A DNA stretch of 64,000 nucleotides from Larix kaempferi (lineage: Eukaryota > Streptophyta > Pinopsida > Pinales > Pinaceae), in contig BSBM01000386.1 of assembly GCA_027924585.1 (NCBI GenBank), positions 4,054,001 through 4,118,000 of the forward strand, written 5' to 3'. The position numbers and the translations under genes are program-made. The notes under the pieces are model-generated. The model worked only from the letters and a program-made list of their open reading frames with translations. It was not told the origin of the DNA and made no database searches. Below, one piece after another: positions 53,156 through 63,279 of this stretch. The stretch's first letter is position 1; every line of letters starts with the position of its first letter.

Positions 53156-54240
53156 TTGTTATCAGATACTATGCTACTCCCCCTTTCGAGGAGAGTTCTT
53201 TTGAACTATACCAAGCTTATCTCGAAAGTATTCAAACTTCACTCGAGACAGAGGTTTAGTCAAGATATCAGCAATCTGATCCTCAGTGCTTATATATTCG
53301 AGCTTGATAACACCTCTTTGCACCATATCTCATATATAGAAGTATCGGATCTCTATGTGTTTTTGACTTATCATGGAATACAAGATTTTCTATCTTGATG
53401 CAGTTTTGAATGTCACACATAGTCATAGTGGAATTCATTTCTAAGTCAAACACTCCATATAAAAGCTTCTGAAGCCATACTGCTTCATAGCTGGCAGAGC
53501 AGACAGCTATATATAAATTCTACTTCAGCAGTACTGAGAGCCACACTAGATTGTTCCTTGCTGAACCATGAGATCATGGAAGATTCAAGACTATAACATC
53601 CACCTGATGTACTCTTTCTGTCTGAGGCACTTCCTGCCCAATCAAAATCTAAGTAACCATGTAAACGGACTTCATGACCTCCAAGATAATATAGACCAAA
53701 AATCTAATGTACCTTTTAGCTACCTCACTACATGCTTTGTAGCTATTAAGTGCACCTTTCTAGGTTCTACTAGATATTGACTTAGGGTATTTACAGCAAA
53801 GCATATATCTGGCCTAGTATTTGTTAAATACATCAATGACCCAATGATTTGTCTATATAGGGTTAGGTCCACTAAATACGATGAGTCATTAGCTAACAAC
53901 TTCAAGTTGGAGTCCATGGGAGTGGCCATGGCTTTATACTCCAACATATCAAATCTTTTTAGAAACTTCACAGCATACTTACCTTGAATTAAAAGATTCC
54001 TTTTGGATATTGCCGTACTTCTAGACCTAAGAAGTAGTGCATTAATCCGAGATATTTCATTTTCATTTTTGCAGCCATTTTCATGACCTGTTTGTCATTC
54101 CTTGTCAGAAAGAGATCATCGTCATGCAATAATGGTATGATAGGTTCATCATCCACAACCTTAAGGTAAAGGTTAGGAACAACTTTACTTCTGGTAAAGC
54201 CCAAGCTTTGTCATGAAGCTGTCAATTGTCCATTATTCAC
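53156..54240 (-). pseudogene. RT tail and RNase H remnant of element M
   Basis: 54204-53989: GFTRSKVVPNLYLKV, LLHDDDLFLTRND (YVDD changed to HDDD) and MAAKMKMKYLGLMHYFLGLE. 53971-53720: KAMATPMDSNLKLLANDSSY, IIGSLMYLTNTRPDICFAVN, LVEPRKVHLIATKHVVR. Leftward the RNase H continues as scraps to the internal purine tract at 53176. It keeps more of RT than P does, which shows the family was trimmed stepwise or that P and M come from differing masters. Confidence 0.8.
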
Positions 54241-55860
54241 ACTCAGCATTGAGTGATCTTCTGCATATCTATCTGTGCCATCTCTCGTCAGATGGGTCTA
54301 CTAATATGAGCCTCAAAATCATTTGAAATCTGTGGTGAGTTCCTTCTTGCATTCCACATCACCCATGATGATCATTAAGCTCATCAATTGACTACCGATC
54401 CTGGGAACCCATGCAGAACCTGATTACATTATTAAGAGAATGGTCTTATCTAGTCCCTTGGAGAAAAACATCTCATCATGATTCTCTTCCTCTTTCTAAG
54501 AGAATCTCTTAACCACAAGCTTTCTATAGTGTGTTTGATTTGTAAATCTTTTGCTGAGCATCCATCGCTTGTTCAGAGTTCATCATTCATCATGATCTTT
54601 CCTACAAATCAAAATTAAGTAGATGATTAGTAATACTTCATAATCATCAAATCATATTGATATGATAACCTATTATGCATACATATATCATTTACATAGT
54701 TATGCAACTATTTTGACCAATACTTTGGCACAACACTTTCCCATATCCTGTATGCATACAGTGGCTATCTAGATGCCTTCCATCTCTACCAGAACATACT
54801 ATCGAGAGTGTGCACAACTTTCAGCATGTCAGCAAAGAGGTTTCATTCTAGACAAGCAACAATGGAATGTTTGTCCAATTTACCAATCATATGCATATTA
54901 GTAGTATATTGTTCAATGCTTTATGAATGTTTACACTCAGCATGATATATTCTAGGAATACAAATATGCATACAAGCAATATCATTTACTATTTCTAATA
55001 ACAACCCAAATACTTATCTTTTATGTTTGTGTGGTTGCCTCCCGCTTGATCTTTTGTATGTCTTCTGAACTTCTATTCATTCTGCACCACTGTGCATGCT
55101 CAAGTGTACACTAGTGTCATCCTCATGATCTCATACACAAACATACATTCATTAGTATATTTTCAATATTATCAAAACATTCTAATTCTAAATAATCTTG
55201 AATATGTACAGTCATGATCATTAGTATTCAGGGTTTCAAGGAAATCTTCTTTTACTCATGCATATTCTTGTTTGATCTAGTTAGTTAAATCATCAACCAA
55301 GATAAGAGACATGATATGCATAAACCCTTGATTACTAACCAATCATACCAAGTATACTTACACAAGGTAAGATTCTAACATGACATAGGAAAACATACCT
55401 GGATTAGTATACCTGCTTAGTTATGTACAACATACCTAAACAATCTCTTCAATGATTTAGAGATCCTGAGCTAGAACCTGCATGTCTCGTAGGTTAAACA
55501 AGATATAACAAAGTCATACATACCTCGTGATTCTTTGTCTTCATGTTGTCATGGTCATGGAACTTGATTTGTCTTTTGTGATGTACCTGTGTCTTGTTAG
55601 CAGACAACATCAACCTCACACAAAACCATAATGCATAAGTACAATCATATAGCCCTAATCAATGAATGTCTTCGATCATTCACATGCATTCATATTGTTA
55701 CTAGGGTGATAAGACAATTAATAACATTAATCAAGATTGTACTAATAAATAACATGAAGACAAACACATTATGAACTTAATCAAGAATCAGATTTCAAGG
55801 CATACCTGAACCTCCTTAAGTCATACTTGTTGAGACTTTTTGTAGTCTTCTTATGTAAGG
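54241..55860 (-). other. Conserved non-coding spacer of element M
   Basis: No coding. The counterpart of the spacer of P (complementary) and of 776-2440 in C. The block around 54770-54850 is the most conserved. Confidence 0.6.
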
Positions 55861-57051
55861 CCTTAGCCTCAACTCCCCCTGAAACTTGATCTGGAGCTTG
55901 ATTAGGGTTTGCTAGAGAAACCCTAAAAATTCAATCTTTGACTTTCACACTTCTAAATGGATGGAAGAATGTGTCTTGCTGAGCTGATCAACCTAGCATT
56001 CTTCAATTTTGAAATCTCCAAAATTTGACCCCTCAAAATTGCCTTCGAAACTTCTGGATCATCTGGACAGGAACCCAAACTAGGGTTTGATGAAGCCCAC
56101 CCTTCTGTCCAATCAAAAGGTTTGATCCAAGGCTCTAAACTCTTATTTTTCTGAGGATCTTCCAGCCGTGGACTCCGATTCCAAAAATTCTAACTTTCTC
56201 CGAAACCCTAAATTCCGAAAGCCATGAATAAAGGTGCTCCAAAAATAATTCTGTTTTGACAAAAATATGCACCTGATTGTTTCTGCTATAACTCTGAACT
56301 TTCTACTCCACGGGGTCTGAAAAATTTTTCTGCAGTAGCCTAACCTGTCATCTTTCCATCCTGACAGATCTGACCTCAATTGGATTTTCTGAGAGAGAGT
56401 TATGCCAAGTGTCACAACGTGACCTGTTTATGGGATAAAACAAAAGAGTGAACTTGTACGGCGTGCCACGTGTCACTTTTTGAACTTCGGCCTTTGAAAA
56501 CTTTTTCTGAGATAGCTCGTCCTATTATATTTCCATCCTGATAGGTCTGACCTCAATTGTACTCTCTGAGAGAGAGTTATGCCAAGTGTCGCAATGTGAC
56601 CTGTTTATGGGATAAAACAGGAGATCAAACTTGTACGGCATTCCACGTGTCACTGGTTCCCCTTCGGCCTCTGAAAATGTTTCCTGAGATAGTATAGTTT
56701 GTGTACTACCTGTCACTTTTTACGAAATTTCATTTGGAGCTTCCTAGCCCAAGTTATGACCTTTTTTCCAAGGTCACCTGATTTTGACTGAGATCTGGAA
56801 GAGGCAGAAACCCTAACTTGTACTGATCATAACTCATAAAGTACAACGAATCGGAGGGTTCCCTTTGGACACAAGGTACCTGGGGATGTTATCTACGACC
56901 TGTAAACTTTTTAGATCCTGAAACTTTGCATAAATGTATTTATAGCGAAAGTTCCACGATGACTGGTTTTTGCTATATAAAACCCTAATCTTCAAATTGT
57001 CGCAAGAGAAGCAAGTGTCGTAAGTGCCATACATTGCCTTCCTTCAGGTTA
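55861..57051 (-). other. Leader of element M with two repeats and ACGT-core boxes
   Basis: The 177-bp unit occurs twice (about 56330-56700), with GCCACGTGTC at 56465-56474 and TCCACGTGTC at 56642-56651. No ORF is conserved with the P or C leader. Confidence 0.65.
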
Positions 57052-57063
57052 GCTCTGATACCA
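57052..57063 (-). other. Primer binding site of element M
   Basis: GCTCTGATACCA on the plus strand reads TGGTATCAGAGC, a perfect initiator Met tRNA site. Confidence 0.92.
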
Positions 57064-57614
57064 TGTAAAAATTCAATATGATAAGATAGAAAACAGCAGC
57101 ATTACATTCCATTTCACAATGATAGCATATACAGGATCACTGAAGAAACAACAAGCATAGCATAAACACAAGAGACACAGATTTATCCTGGGAAACCCTC
57201 ATGGGGTAGAAAACCCAGTAAAGCTTCCGCAATATAGATGACCAGCAATATACAAAGATGCAAACCAAAGACATGATCTCCTTCTCCACCATAGCAGACC
57301 TCTCCTCCACAAGTGCGCCTCTCTTAGGTGAGTGAGTGTATCAAATGAGGAACATACCTCCTCTATTTATACACTACACTGACATGTATTTTACACAAGT
57401 ACATGTAGGCTCGTATTTAACCATTAGGTTAAATACCCTATTCTAATTGACTGGGCTGAACCCCACATGGTGGGTCTAATAAAACTAGTTACCACAACCA
57501 ATTCAAAGGAATAAACATCTCCGGATTCATAGTATAATCACATCGGAGGTATGGAACATCTCCGGAATAAATAATATACAAATATAATATTCTTAGAAGT
57601 TACAATATTCAACA
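57064..57614 (-). repeat. 5' LTR of element M
   Basis: 551 bp, TGTAAAAATTC at the left, ACAATATTCAACA at the right; minus-strand TATAAATA at 57364-57371. Same family as the LTRs of P but clearly diverged. Confidence 0.9.
57364..57371 (-). promoter_or_regulatory. TATA box in the LTR of element M
   Basis: TATAAATA in the context TATAAATAGAGGAGG on the minus strand, the same context as in P. Confidence 0.6.
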
Positions 57615-57772
57615 GTGTGAAGTATTATTGCTTCTATCTGAGTTCTACTGTACCATATTATTCTGTTGCTCATTATACTGTATTGTTCACTCTTCTTCTA
57701 TTTTCCTTCTTAGTCATAATTACTCTTGTGAGGTATACATCATCTCTTAGATGTGCTGTGAGGATTTTCACA
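57615..57772 (+). repeat. 3' LTR remnant of element N
   Basis: 158 bp matching 41884-42041 without gaps and with three substitutions; ends ATTTTCACA and is followed by the CTTCA target copy. Confidence 0.93.
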
Positions 57773-59615
57773 CTTCATAAACTTCGATAGGTGCCTTCCT
57801 TGATTTGATGAATGTTGATTTTTCATCAAATGTTAGATCCCTGCTGACATCAATCTTCTTGAACCCTGGAAAGTATATTCTGTAAGCCTTCGAGCTTTCA
57901 CTGTAACCCACAAAGATACCCTTCTTTCCTGAAGGATTTAGTTTAGTTCTCTTTTCCTTTGGGACATGAGTGTATACTAGACAACCAAATATTTTGAGAT
58001 GGCTGACTTCATGTTTCTTACTAGAAAAGACCTCTTCTGGTGTCTTGTTGTCCAATATCTTGTGGGGTGTTCTGTTATGCACATATACAGCTATTCTAGA
58101 TACTTCTGCCCATAGATGCATAGGTAGATCCTGGTCATGCAGCATTGCCCTTGCTACTTCCATGATAGTTCTGTTCTTCCTTTCTACAACTCCATTTTGT
58201 TGAGGATTATAAGGAGCAGTCAACTCCCTCTTAATCCCTGAATCACTACAAAGCTTCTTGAAGTCACCTGAGGTGAATTCTCCACCATTGTCAGATCTGA
58301 ATGTTTTGATCTTCTTGTCAGTTTGATTCTCCATCAAGGTTTTGAATTCCTTGAACTTATCAAACACCTCATCTTTGTTCTTCAATAAGTATACCCAAGT
58401 CTTCCTGGAGAAGTCATCAATAAATGAGACATAGTAAACATACCCACTCAGAGAAATGGATGACATAGGACCACATACATCTGAGTGGATGATTTCCAGT
58501 ATGTCTTTGGCCTTGCTTTCACTGCTTGGTAAATCCTTCTTAATGTTTTTACCTTTTGCACATCCTCTGCAAACACCTTCATGTTTGGTCTTAATTTCAG
58601 GAAGACCCTCTACATCCTTGCTTGCAATTGGAAGTGCTCTATAGTGCATATGAGCAAGTCTTCTATGCCAAAGTTCACTTGGCTCCATGGATTCATGTAC
58701 CATGGCATGTTCAGGTTGTCCCTTCAATTTATACAAACCTCCCTCTTGCTCTCCAATCACTACTGCATCATCTATGTTCTTTCCCTTTGGCCACGTTAGG
58801 ACTTGGCCATCCACAAATGAAACCCTCATACCTTTTGCATCCAATGCGGAGATGGAGAGTAAGTTCTTCTTGAGCCCAGGTACATAAAGGACATCTTTCA
58901 TCTTCAAAGATTTTCCAAAATCTAGGTTGTAGGAGGCTTCACCACTTCCTTTGATTGGGTATTGATAATCATCCCCAAGTTTCACCTTATGGGGTGATTC
59001 ATGTTCAGATAGATTCACAAAAGATTCCTTAAACCCAGTCATGTGTTTGGAAGCCCCACTGTCAATCAACCAATAATTACAACCATGGGAGATAGTACCT
59101 GTGAGAGCAGAAATTAGAACATATTCTTCTTCACTTGATGAGTCATCATCACTATTACTTTCTTCCCTAGCCTTCTTCTTTGGGGGTTCATCATCTTTGG
59201 CAGCATGAGCATGATATCTTCTTTTGTTATTCTTCTTCTTCTTATTGAAGTTGTTGTTGTTGTCTTTCTTCTTCTTGGGACAATCTGAAGCAAAGTGTCC
59301 CTTCTCATTGCAATTGAAGCATCTGAGATCTTTCTTATCTTTATGATAATGGTGGTGAGAGGATCTTCTATTATGAGATGATTCCTTCTTGGACTTGCTT
59401 TTCCTGGCATGTGCTGTGAGAGCTTGATCTTCATTTCCCATCTTTTCTTCTCGGGCCACAAGCCTAGCTTCTTCTTGAGAGCATTCTTCCCACAATCTGT
59501 TGAAGGAGATCAACTTCTTCCTTGCACAAATTCCTTGAATGAAGGAATCCCATGACTTGGGTAGGCCATTTAGAGTGGTCATCACCACTTCACCATTCTC
59601 CACCATTTCATCCAC
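57773..59615 (-). pseudogene. Gag C-terminus, protease and integrase of copia element D
   Basis: An uninterrupted open frame of about 614 codons, in frame with gag. In order: GLPKSWDSFIQGICARKKL (end of capsid), the perfect zinc knuckle CFNCNEKGHFASDC (about residue 98), a Lys/Asn-rich basic region, protease WLIDSGASKHMTG, the integrase zinc finger (LWHRRLAHMHYRAL...GVCRGCAKGK), and the core with IHSDVCGPM, FRSDNGGEF and NPQQNGVVERKNRT (D, D, E all present), then WAEVSRIAVYVHNRTP and KIFGCLVYTHVPKEKR. All catalytic residues look intact. At 57772/57773 element N interrupts, adding only a foreign Val codon and a stop. The polyprotein continues at 41228. Confidence 0.93.
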
Positions 59616-60068
59616 TGCTTATAGTTGTTCCTTGATCTGGGAGACCCTTGAAAAATAAGATTGAATGGTTTCTCCATTCTGAAACTTTACTCCTTTCAAT
59701 TGGTTCTGCAGGGTCATCTTCCGATTTATGTTCTTCCCTTCAAATAGCTTGGTCAAAGAGTCAAACATCTCCTTGGGTGTCTTTAGAGAGGACACATGGG
59801 GTATGAGATGATCTTTAATGGAATCAGCAATGATTCTCTTTGCCTTGACCAAGTTCTTCTTATGCAATACCTTGGCCTCTTCATCCTCTGGGATAGGGAT
59901 GTCTTCTTTCACATATGAGTCCAACTCATTCTCTTCCAGGATTAACCCAATCCTATACTTCCAAGCTCGGAAGTTATCAGCTCCTTCAAGCTTATCCTCA
60001 AGCTTGGTGTGGTGAGACATCTTAAAGAGTACTTCAAATGGAAATAGAAAAGATTTAGATCTTACCAC
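59616..60068 (-). pseudogene. Gag N-terminal part of copia element D
   Basis: The frame is open from 60068, but MSHHTKLEDKLEGADNFRAW starting at 60020 is the likely true start, because copia gags begin close to this L-G-NF-W motif. RIGLILEENELDSYV, FDSLTKLFEGKNINRKMTLQ and GETIQSYFSRVSQIKEQL are the UBN2-type capsid features. One TAA (59616-59618) at a likely CAA codon separates it from the rest of gag-pol; the frame is unchanged. Gag forms the particle in which cDNA is made. Confidence 0.9.
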
Positions 60069-60582
60069 TTGAAATGTTGAAAACTGGATCTGGTCCCGGA
60101 TTAGGGTTTGTCGGAAAAACCCTAAATATTCAAAATGTGAATTTCAATTTTCTGAAAGGATAGAAAGATGCGACTTGATGAGCTGATCAACCTGGTGTAT
60201 TCAGAGTTTGAGATCGGCAAAGCTTTACCCTTCAGATTTGTCTTTTTGTCCTCCCGAGTTCACTAGGGAGAGCCCTAAATTAGGGTTTGAGTTTCCCGGA
60301 GATCTACCCAACCAAAAATCTCGATCCAAAGCTCTAAACTTCGATTTTTGAAAGGAGCTTCTAGCTATGTCTTTAGATTTCATAAATTCCTATTTTTGTG
60401 GAAACCCTAATTTTTAGGGCCAAATATGAAAATGCTCGGAATTGAATTCTAATTGGACAGATAGATGCACCTTGATGAGTAGAGTCAATCTACTATACTG
60501 CTTTTCCAAAATTTGTGGAGAGAAACCCAATAAACAAGAAACTCAAGTTTCCATCACTGCAAAATGTCTTCTTCTCAGGTTA
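60069..60582 (-). other. Leader of element D
   Basis: Untranslated region; the block around 60075-60200 (ATTAGGGTTTGTC, GATGAGCTGATCAA) matches the leader of C near 2510-2615. No ACGT-core box is seen here, unlike in C, P and M. Confidence 0.6.
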
Positions 60583-60594
60583 GCTCTGATACCA
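60583..60594 (-). other. Primer binding site of element D
   Basis: GCTCTGATACCA on the plus strand reads TGGTATCAGAGC, a perfect initiator Met tRNA site next to the LTR. Confidence 0.92.
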
Positions 60595-61199
60595 TGTTAA
60601 ATTTTGAGCATTAATTCACAATACTCTAGGATCTTTGCTGAGAGAATAACATATACAGTATATCAATGCATGATAATCACAATAAGCATGACAAGCATCA
60701 CAAGAATCAAAAAGCATGAGAGACAAGAGACACAGAGTTTTCGTGGGGAAAACCCTAAGGTAAAAAACCCCACAACTTCCTCAGAGATAGAGAGAGCAAT
60801 GGCTCGACCAAAGTACAACCAAAATACACTGAGATAGTCTCCTAGTATCATATGATCCTCCTCCTCAGTAGTGCGCCACTTTCTGAGTGAGAGTGAGTTA
60901 CTTTTCCGAGTGATCTAAATAGAGATCACTTGATCTCTATTTATACTAATCTGTTTCCCCAGTGACCTTATGGGGCCGACTTGTCTAGCTAGGTACATCC
61001 ACATTATAATATATATAATTCAGGGCCGACCCCACACGGTGGTATAATAACCCATCAGCAAGTACACACACTTGCGACACTTGTCAATCCACATGACGAC
61101 ACTTCCTTATAGAGGAATAACACATCTCTAATAAGGGTACAATAAATATATATGAAATACATAGATGAAATACACTATGAAGTTACATATACATCAACA
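60595..61199 (-). repeat. 5' LTR of element D
   Basis: 605 bp, the partner of 37293-37897, followed by the GGACA target copy; minus-strand TATA box at 60938-60945. Confidence 0.95.
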
Positions 61200-61204
61200 G
61201 GACA

Positions 61205-61662
61205 CACTAGTAAAATTGTTCCAGGTGAGAGTGAGAAATGATCTCAAGCATCATCACGAGCTCGAAAAACTGAATCCGGCGATATAAAAAGTGTCAAAAA
61301 CAGATAATGGCCGAGGTGGCATGCAAACCAAGATGGCTAGGGGCTGGTAAAAAATGCCCAAAAAATATGGGGGTGAGAGCAAGAAATGATCTGAAGCATC
61401 ATCATAGGCTCGGAAAACTAAATCTGGCGATATAAAAAGTGTCAAACACGGATAACGACCGAGGTGTCATGCAAACTGAGATGACTAGGGGCTGGTAAAA
61501 AAAGCCCGAAAAATATGGGGGTGAGAGCGGGAAATGATCTCAAGCATCATCACGGGCTCGGAAAACTGAATCCAATGGTATAAGGGACGGGATTGTGGTA
61601 AAAAAGTGAAAAACAAAAAGAAAGAAAACTGTACAATACGGACCAATGGGTCCGCGGGATTA
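61205..61662 (-). repeat. Remaining 3' region of element B with a tandem repeat of about 150 bp
   Basis: Two to three copies of a unit with GTGAGAGTGAGAAATGATCT, AAACTGAATCCGGCGATATA and GAGGTGGCATGCAAAC, also present at 12255-12540 in A. Near 61575-61590 it changes directly into the sequence that in A starts at about 15545, so the PMD and second RNase H block is missing. Confidence 0.8.
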
Positions 61663-62840
61663 TCAAGTATAAAAGCGTTTAAGATACAACCCATTACGGG
61701 GGTTGTGCAAGGGGTGGCCTTCTGAGTCAGTTAAAATATATGCCCCATGCCCAAGGAAGGTATGCACTATGTAAGGGCCTTGCCACATGGATTTGAACTT
61801 CCCTTTACTGGTCTTGTCGTGGGCTTGGTCGTAAACGAGGACTAGATCTCCTTCACAGAAAGCTCGTGGGTGGACATGTTTGTCATAACCAGCTTTGGAG
61901 CGGTTCTTGGCAGCTTCAATGGTTTGGAGGGTTGCGCGATGGTCCTCATCAGCTTGTTCTAATAATAGTAGGCGTTGTTCAAGTGGGGAGGTTTTGGGGA
62001 GAAGTTCAATGGCGATGTGTAGGGCGGGGATCTGACCCTCGATGGAGAGGACAGATTCAACACCATGAACTAAGTGAAAAGGGGTGAAACCAGTGGCGGT
62101 ATTAGTTGATGTACAGTAAGCCCATAATGCGGGGAAAAGCATGTGATGCCAATTGGACTTATTTCGGTCAACAGTGCGTTGGAGGATGGTTTTCAAAATT
62201 TTGTTAATGGCCTCAACCTGGTCGTTCCCTTGGGGGTAGTAAGCAGAGGCATACTAATGTTTGAACTTAAGGAGTGTTGACAACTCGCGCCAAATGGCAT
62301 CTTCAAAATGTGAAACATGGTCTGAGACAAGCTGTTTTGGGACCCCGAATCTTGTAATAACATGGTTAAAAAATAAACGGGAAGCAATGTCAGCTTTATA
62401 GTTGAAGGTGGGCATGGCTTCATCCCATTTGGTGAAGTAGTCAACAGCGACAATGATGTACTTATGGCCATTTGCAAATGAGGGTTTACATTCCATGAAG
62501 TCGATGGCCCATTTGCGAAAAGGGCCAACGGTGACGACTGGGTGGAGTGGGGCAGGTGGTGTTCGGGCCTTAGGGGAAAAGAGTTGGCAATTATGGCAAT
62601 GCTTGACTACTGTGATGTAGTCGGTAAATACTGTGGGCCAAAAGTATCTGTCACAGATGACCTTCTGGGTGGTGGCCATTCCAGAGAAATGTCTGCCGCA
62701 GGCGCCCCTATGACAGTCATTGAGGACTTGTTTGGCTTCCTTGTGTGTAAGGAAACGATGGAGGATAGTATCAACCCCTTGCCGGTAAAGGACATCACCC
62801 AAGAGGAGATACCGAGAGACGTGGTGATGGATATGGCGGC
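61663..62840 (-). pseudogene. Integrase of element B
   Basis: Zinc finger (NDCHRGACGRHFSGMATTQK, KHCHNCQLFSPK), core with WAIDFMECKP, LVSDHVSHFEDA and an E-containing YYPQGNDQVEAINK-type segment split by a stop and a frame change near 62255. The tail runs to GPYIVHTFLGHGAYILTDSE and the stop at 61663 after LYLKRFYT. Slightly better preserved than in A at the C-terminal end (open from 62196 to 61663). Confidence 0.85.
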
Positions 62841-63279
62841 GTCCATCATGATATATGTTGGGTCAAAAATTCTGCGTGCGAAGGTAAAGCAGAATATCAC
62901 CGTACCATGGGTCATCTGACGAGATGATGAACAAATGATTGTCTGGTAACTCATCAGAGATCGATTGGGACGGGAAAAGGGATGGGAGATCGGTTATGAG
63001 CTGGGAAAGCGTGAGGGATTTAGTACTCTTAGGGGTTGTGAAAGTTAGGTCATATTCTTGGAGTATGATTACCCATTTGGCGACACGACCTTGCAGAAGT
63101 TGTCGGTTTAAAAGGTAGACCATGGGGTTGGAATTGGTGACAACTGTAGTATAACTAAGTAAAATGTAATGGTGCAATTTTTGGACGGAAAAGACGATGG
63201 CAAGGGCCAGTATTTCCTCATACGGGTAAAGTAGGGGTGGTCCAGACAAGGTTTGGCTGATGTAATAAATGACATGCTC
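62841..63279 (-). pseudogene. Gypsy RNase H tail and spacer of element B
   Basis: LLYPYEEILALAIVFSVQKL, HHYILLSYTTVVTNSNPMVY and RVAKWVIILQEYDLTFTTPK, the end of RNase H, then the spacer to integrase (open 63249-62863). It is in a different frame from RT after a break near 63282 (TAG). Confidence 0.82.

Larger units (their letters stand above)
50890..57614 (-). mobile_element. Element M: - strand relative of P, one LTR almost deleted
   Basis: On the minus strand: 5' LTR 57614-57064 (551 bp), primer site 57063-57052, leader with two repeats and ACGT boxes, spacer, RT/RNase H remnant (54204-53720), minisatellites (53070-51150), polypurine tract 50948-50938 and a 48-bp scrap of the 3' LTR (50937-50890). 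LTR ends (ACAATATTCAACA in plus orientation) and all internal blocks match P. Because most of one LTR and the neighbouring part of N's LTR are missing, no target duplication can be shown. P and M face each other in opposite orientations, 141 bp apart. Confidence 0.88.
41229..57772 (+). mobile_element. Element N: small non-autonomous LTR element with one gag-like ORF, broken by P and M
   Basis: The 5' LTR is 41229-42041 (813 bp, TGTTAGGATATT...ATTTTCACA), followed by a perfect primer site TGGTATCAGAGC (42042-42053) and a gag-like ORF. A purine tract TTTTTTGAGGAGGGGG lies at 50873-50888. Only the last 158 bp of the 3' LTR survive (57615-57772; three differences to 41884-42041). Target duplication CTTCA on both sides. 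Removing P and M leaves an internal region of only about 1.4 kb. The first 655 bp of the 3' LTR were lost together with one LTR of M. Confidence 0.92.
37293..61199 (-). mobile_element. Element D: - strand Ty1/copia retrotransposon with near-intact gag-pol, split by element N
   Basis: Two 605-bp LTRs (37293-37897 and 60595-61199), a perfect duplication GGACA (37288-37292 and 61200-61204), a primer site at 60583-60594 and a purine tract at 37898-37906. On the minus strand: leader, gag (from 60020), zinc knuckle, protease, integrase to 57773; then N (41229-57772); then RT and RNase H from 41228 to about 39426; then 1.5 kb of tandem repeats. I count 29 LTR differences (4.8%). Without N, coding is one frame with only two stops and one late frameshift. 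Own length is about 7.4 kb. Confidence 0.95.
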
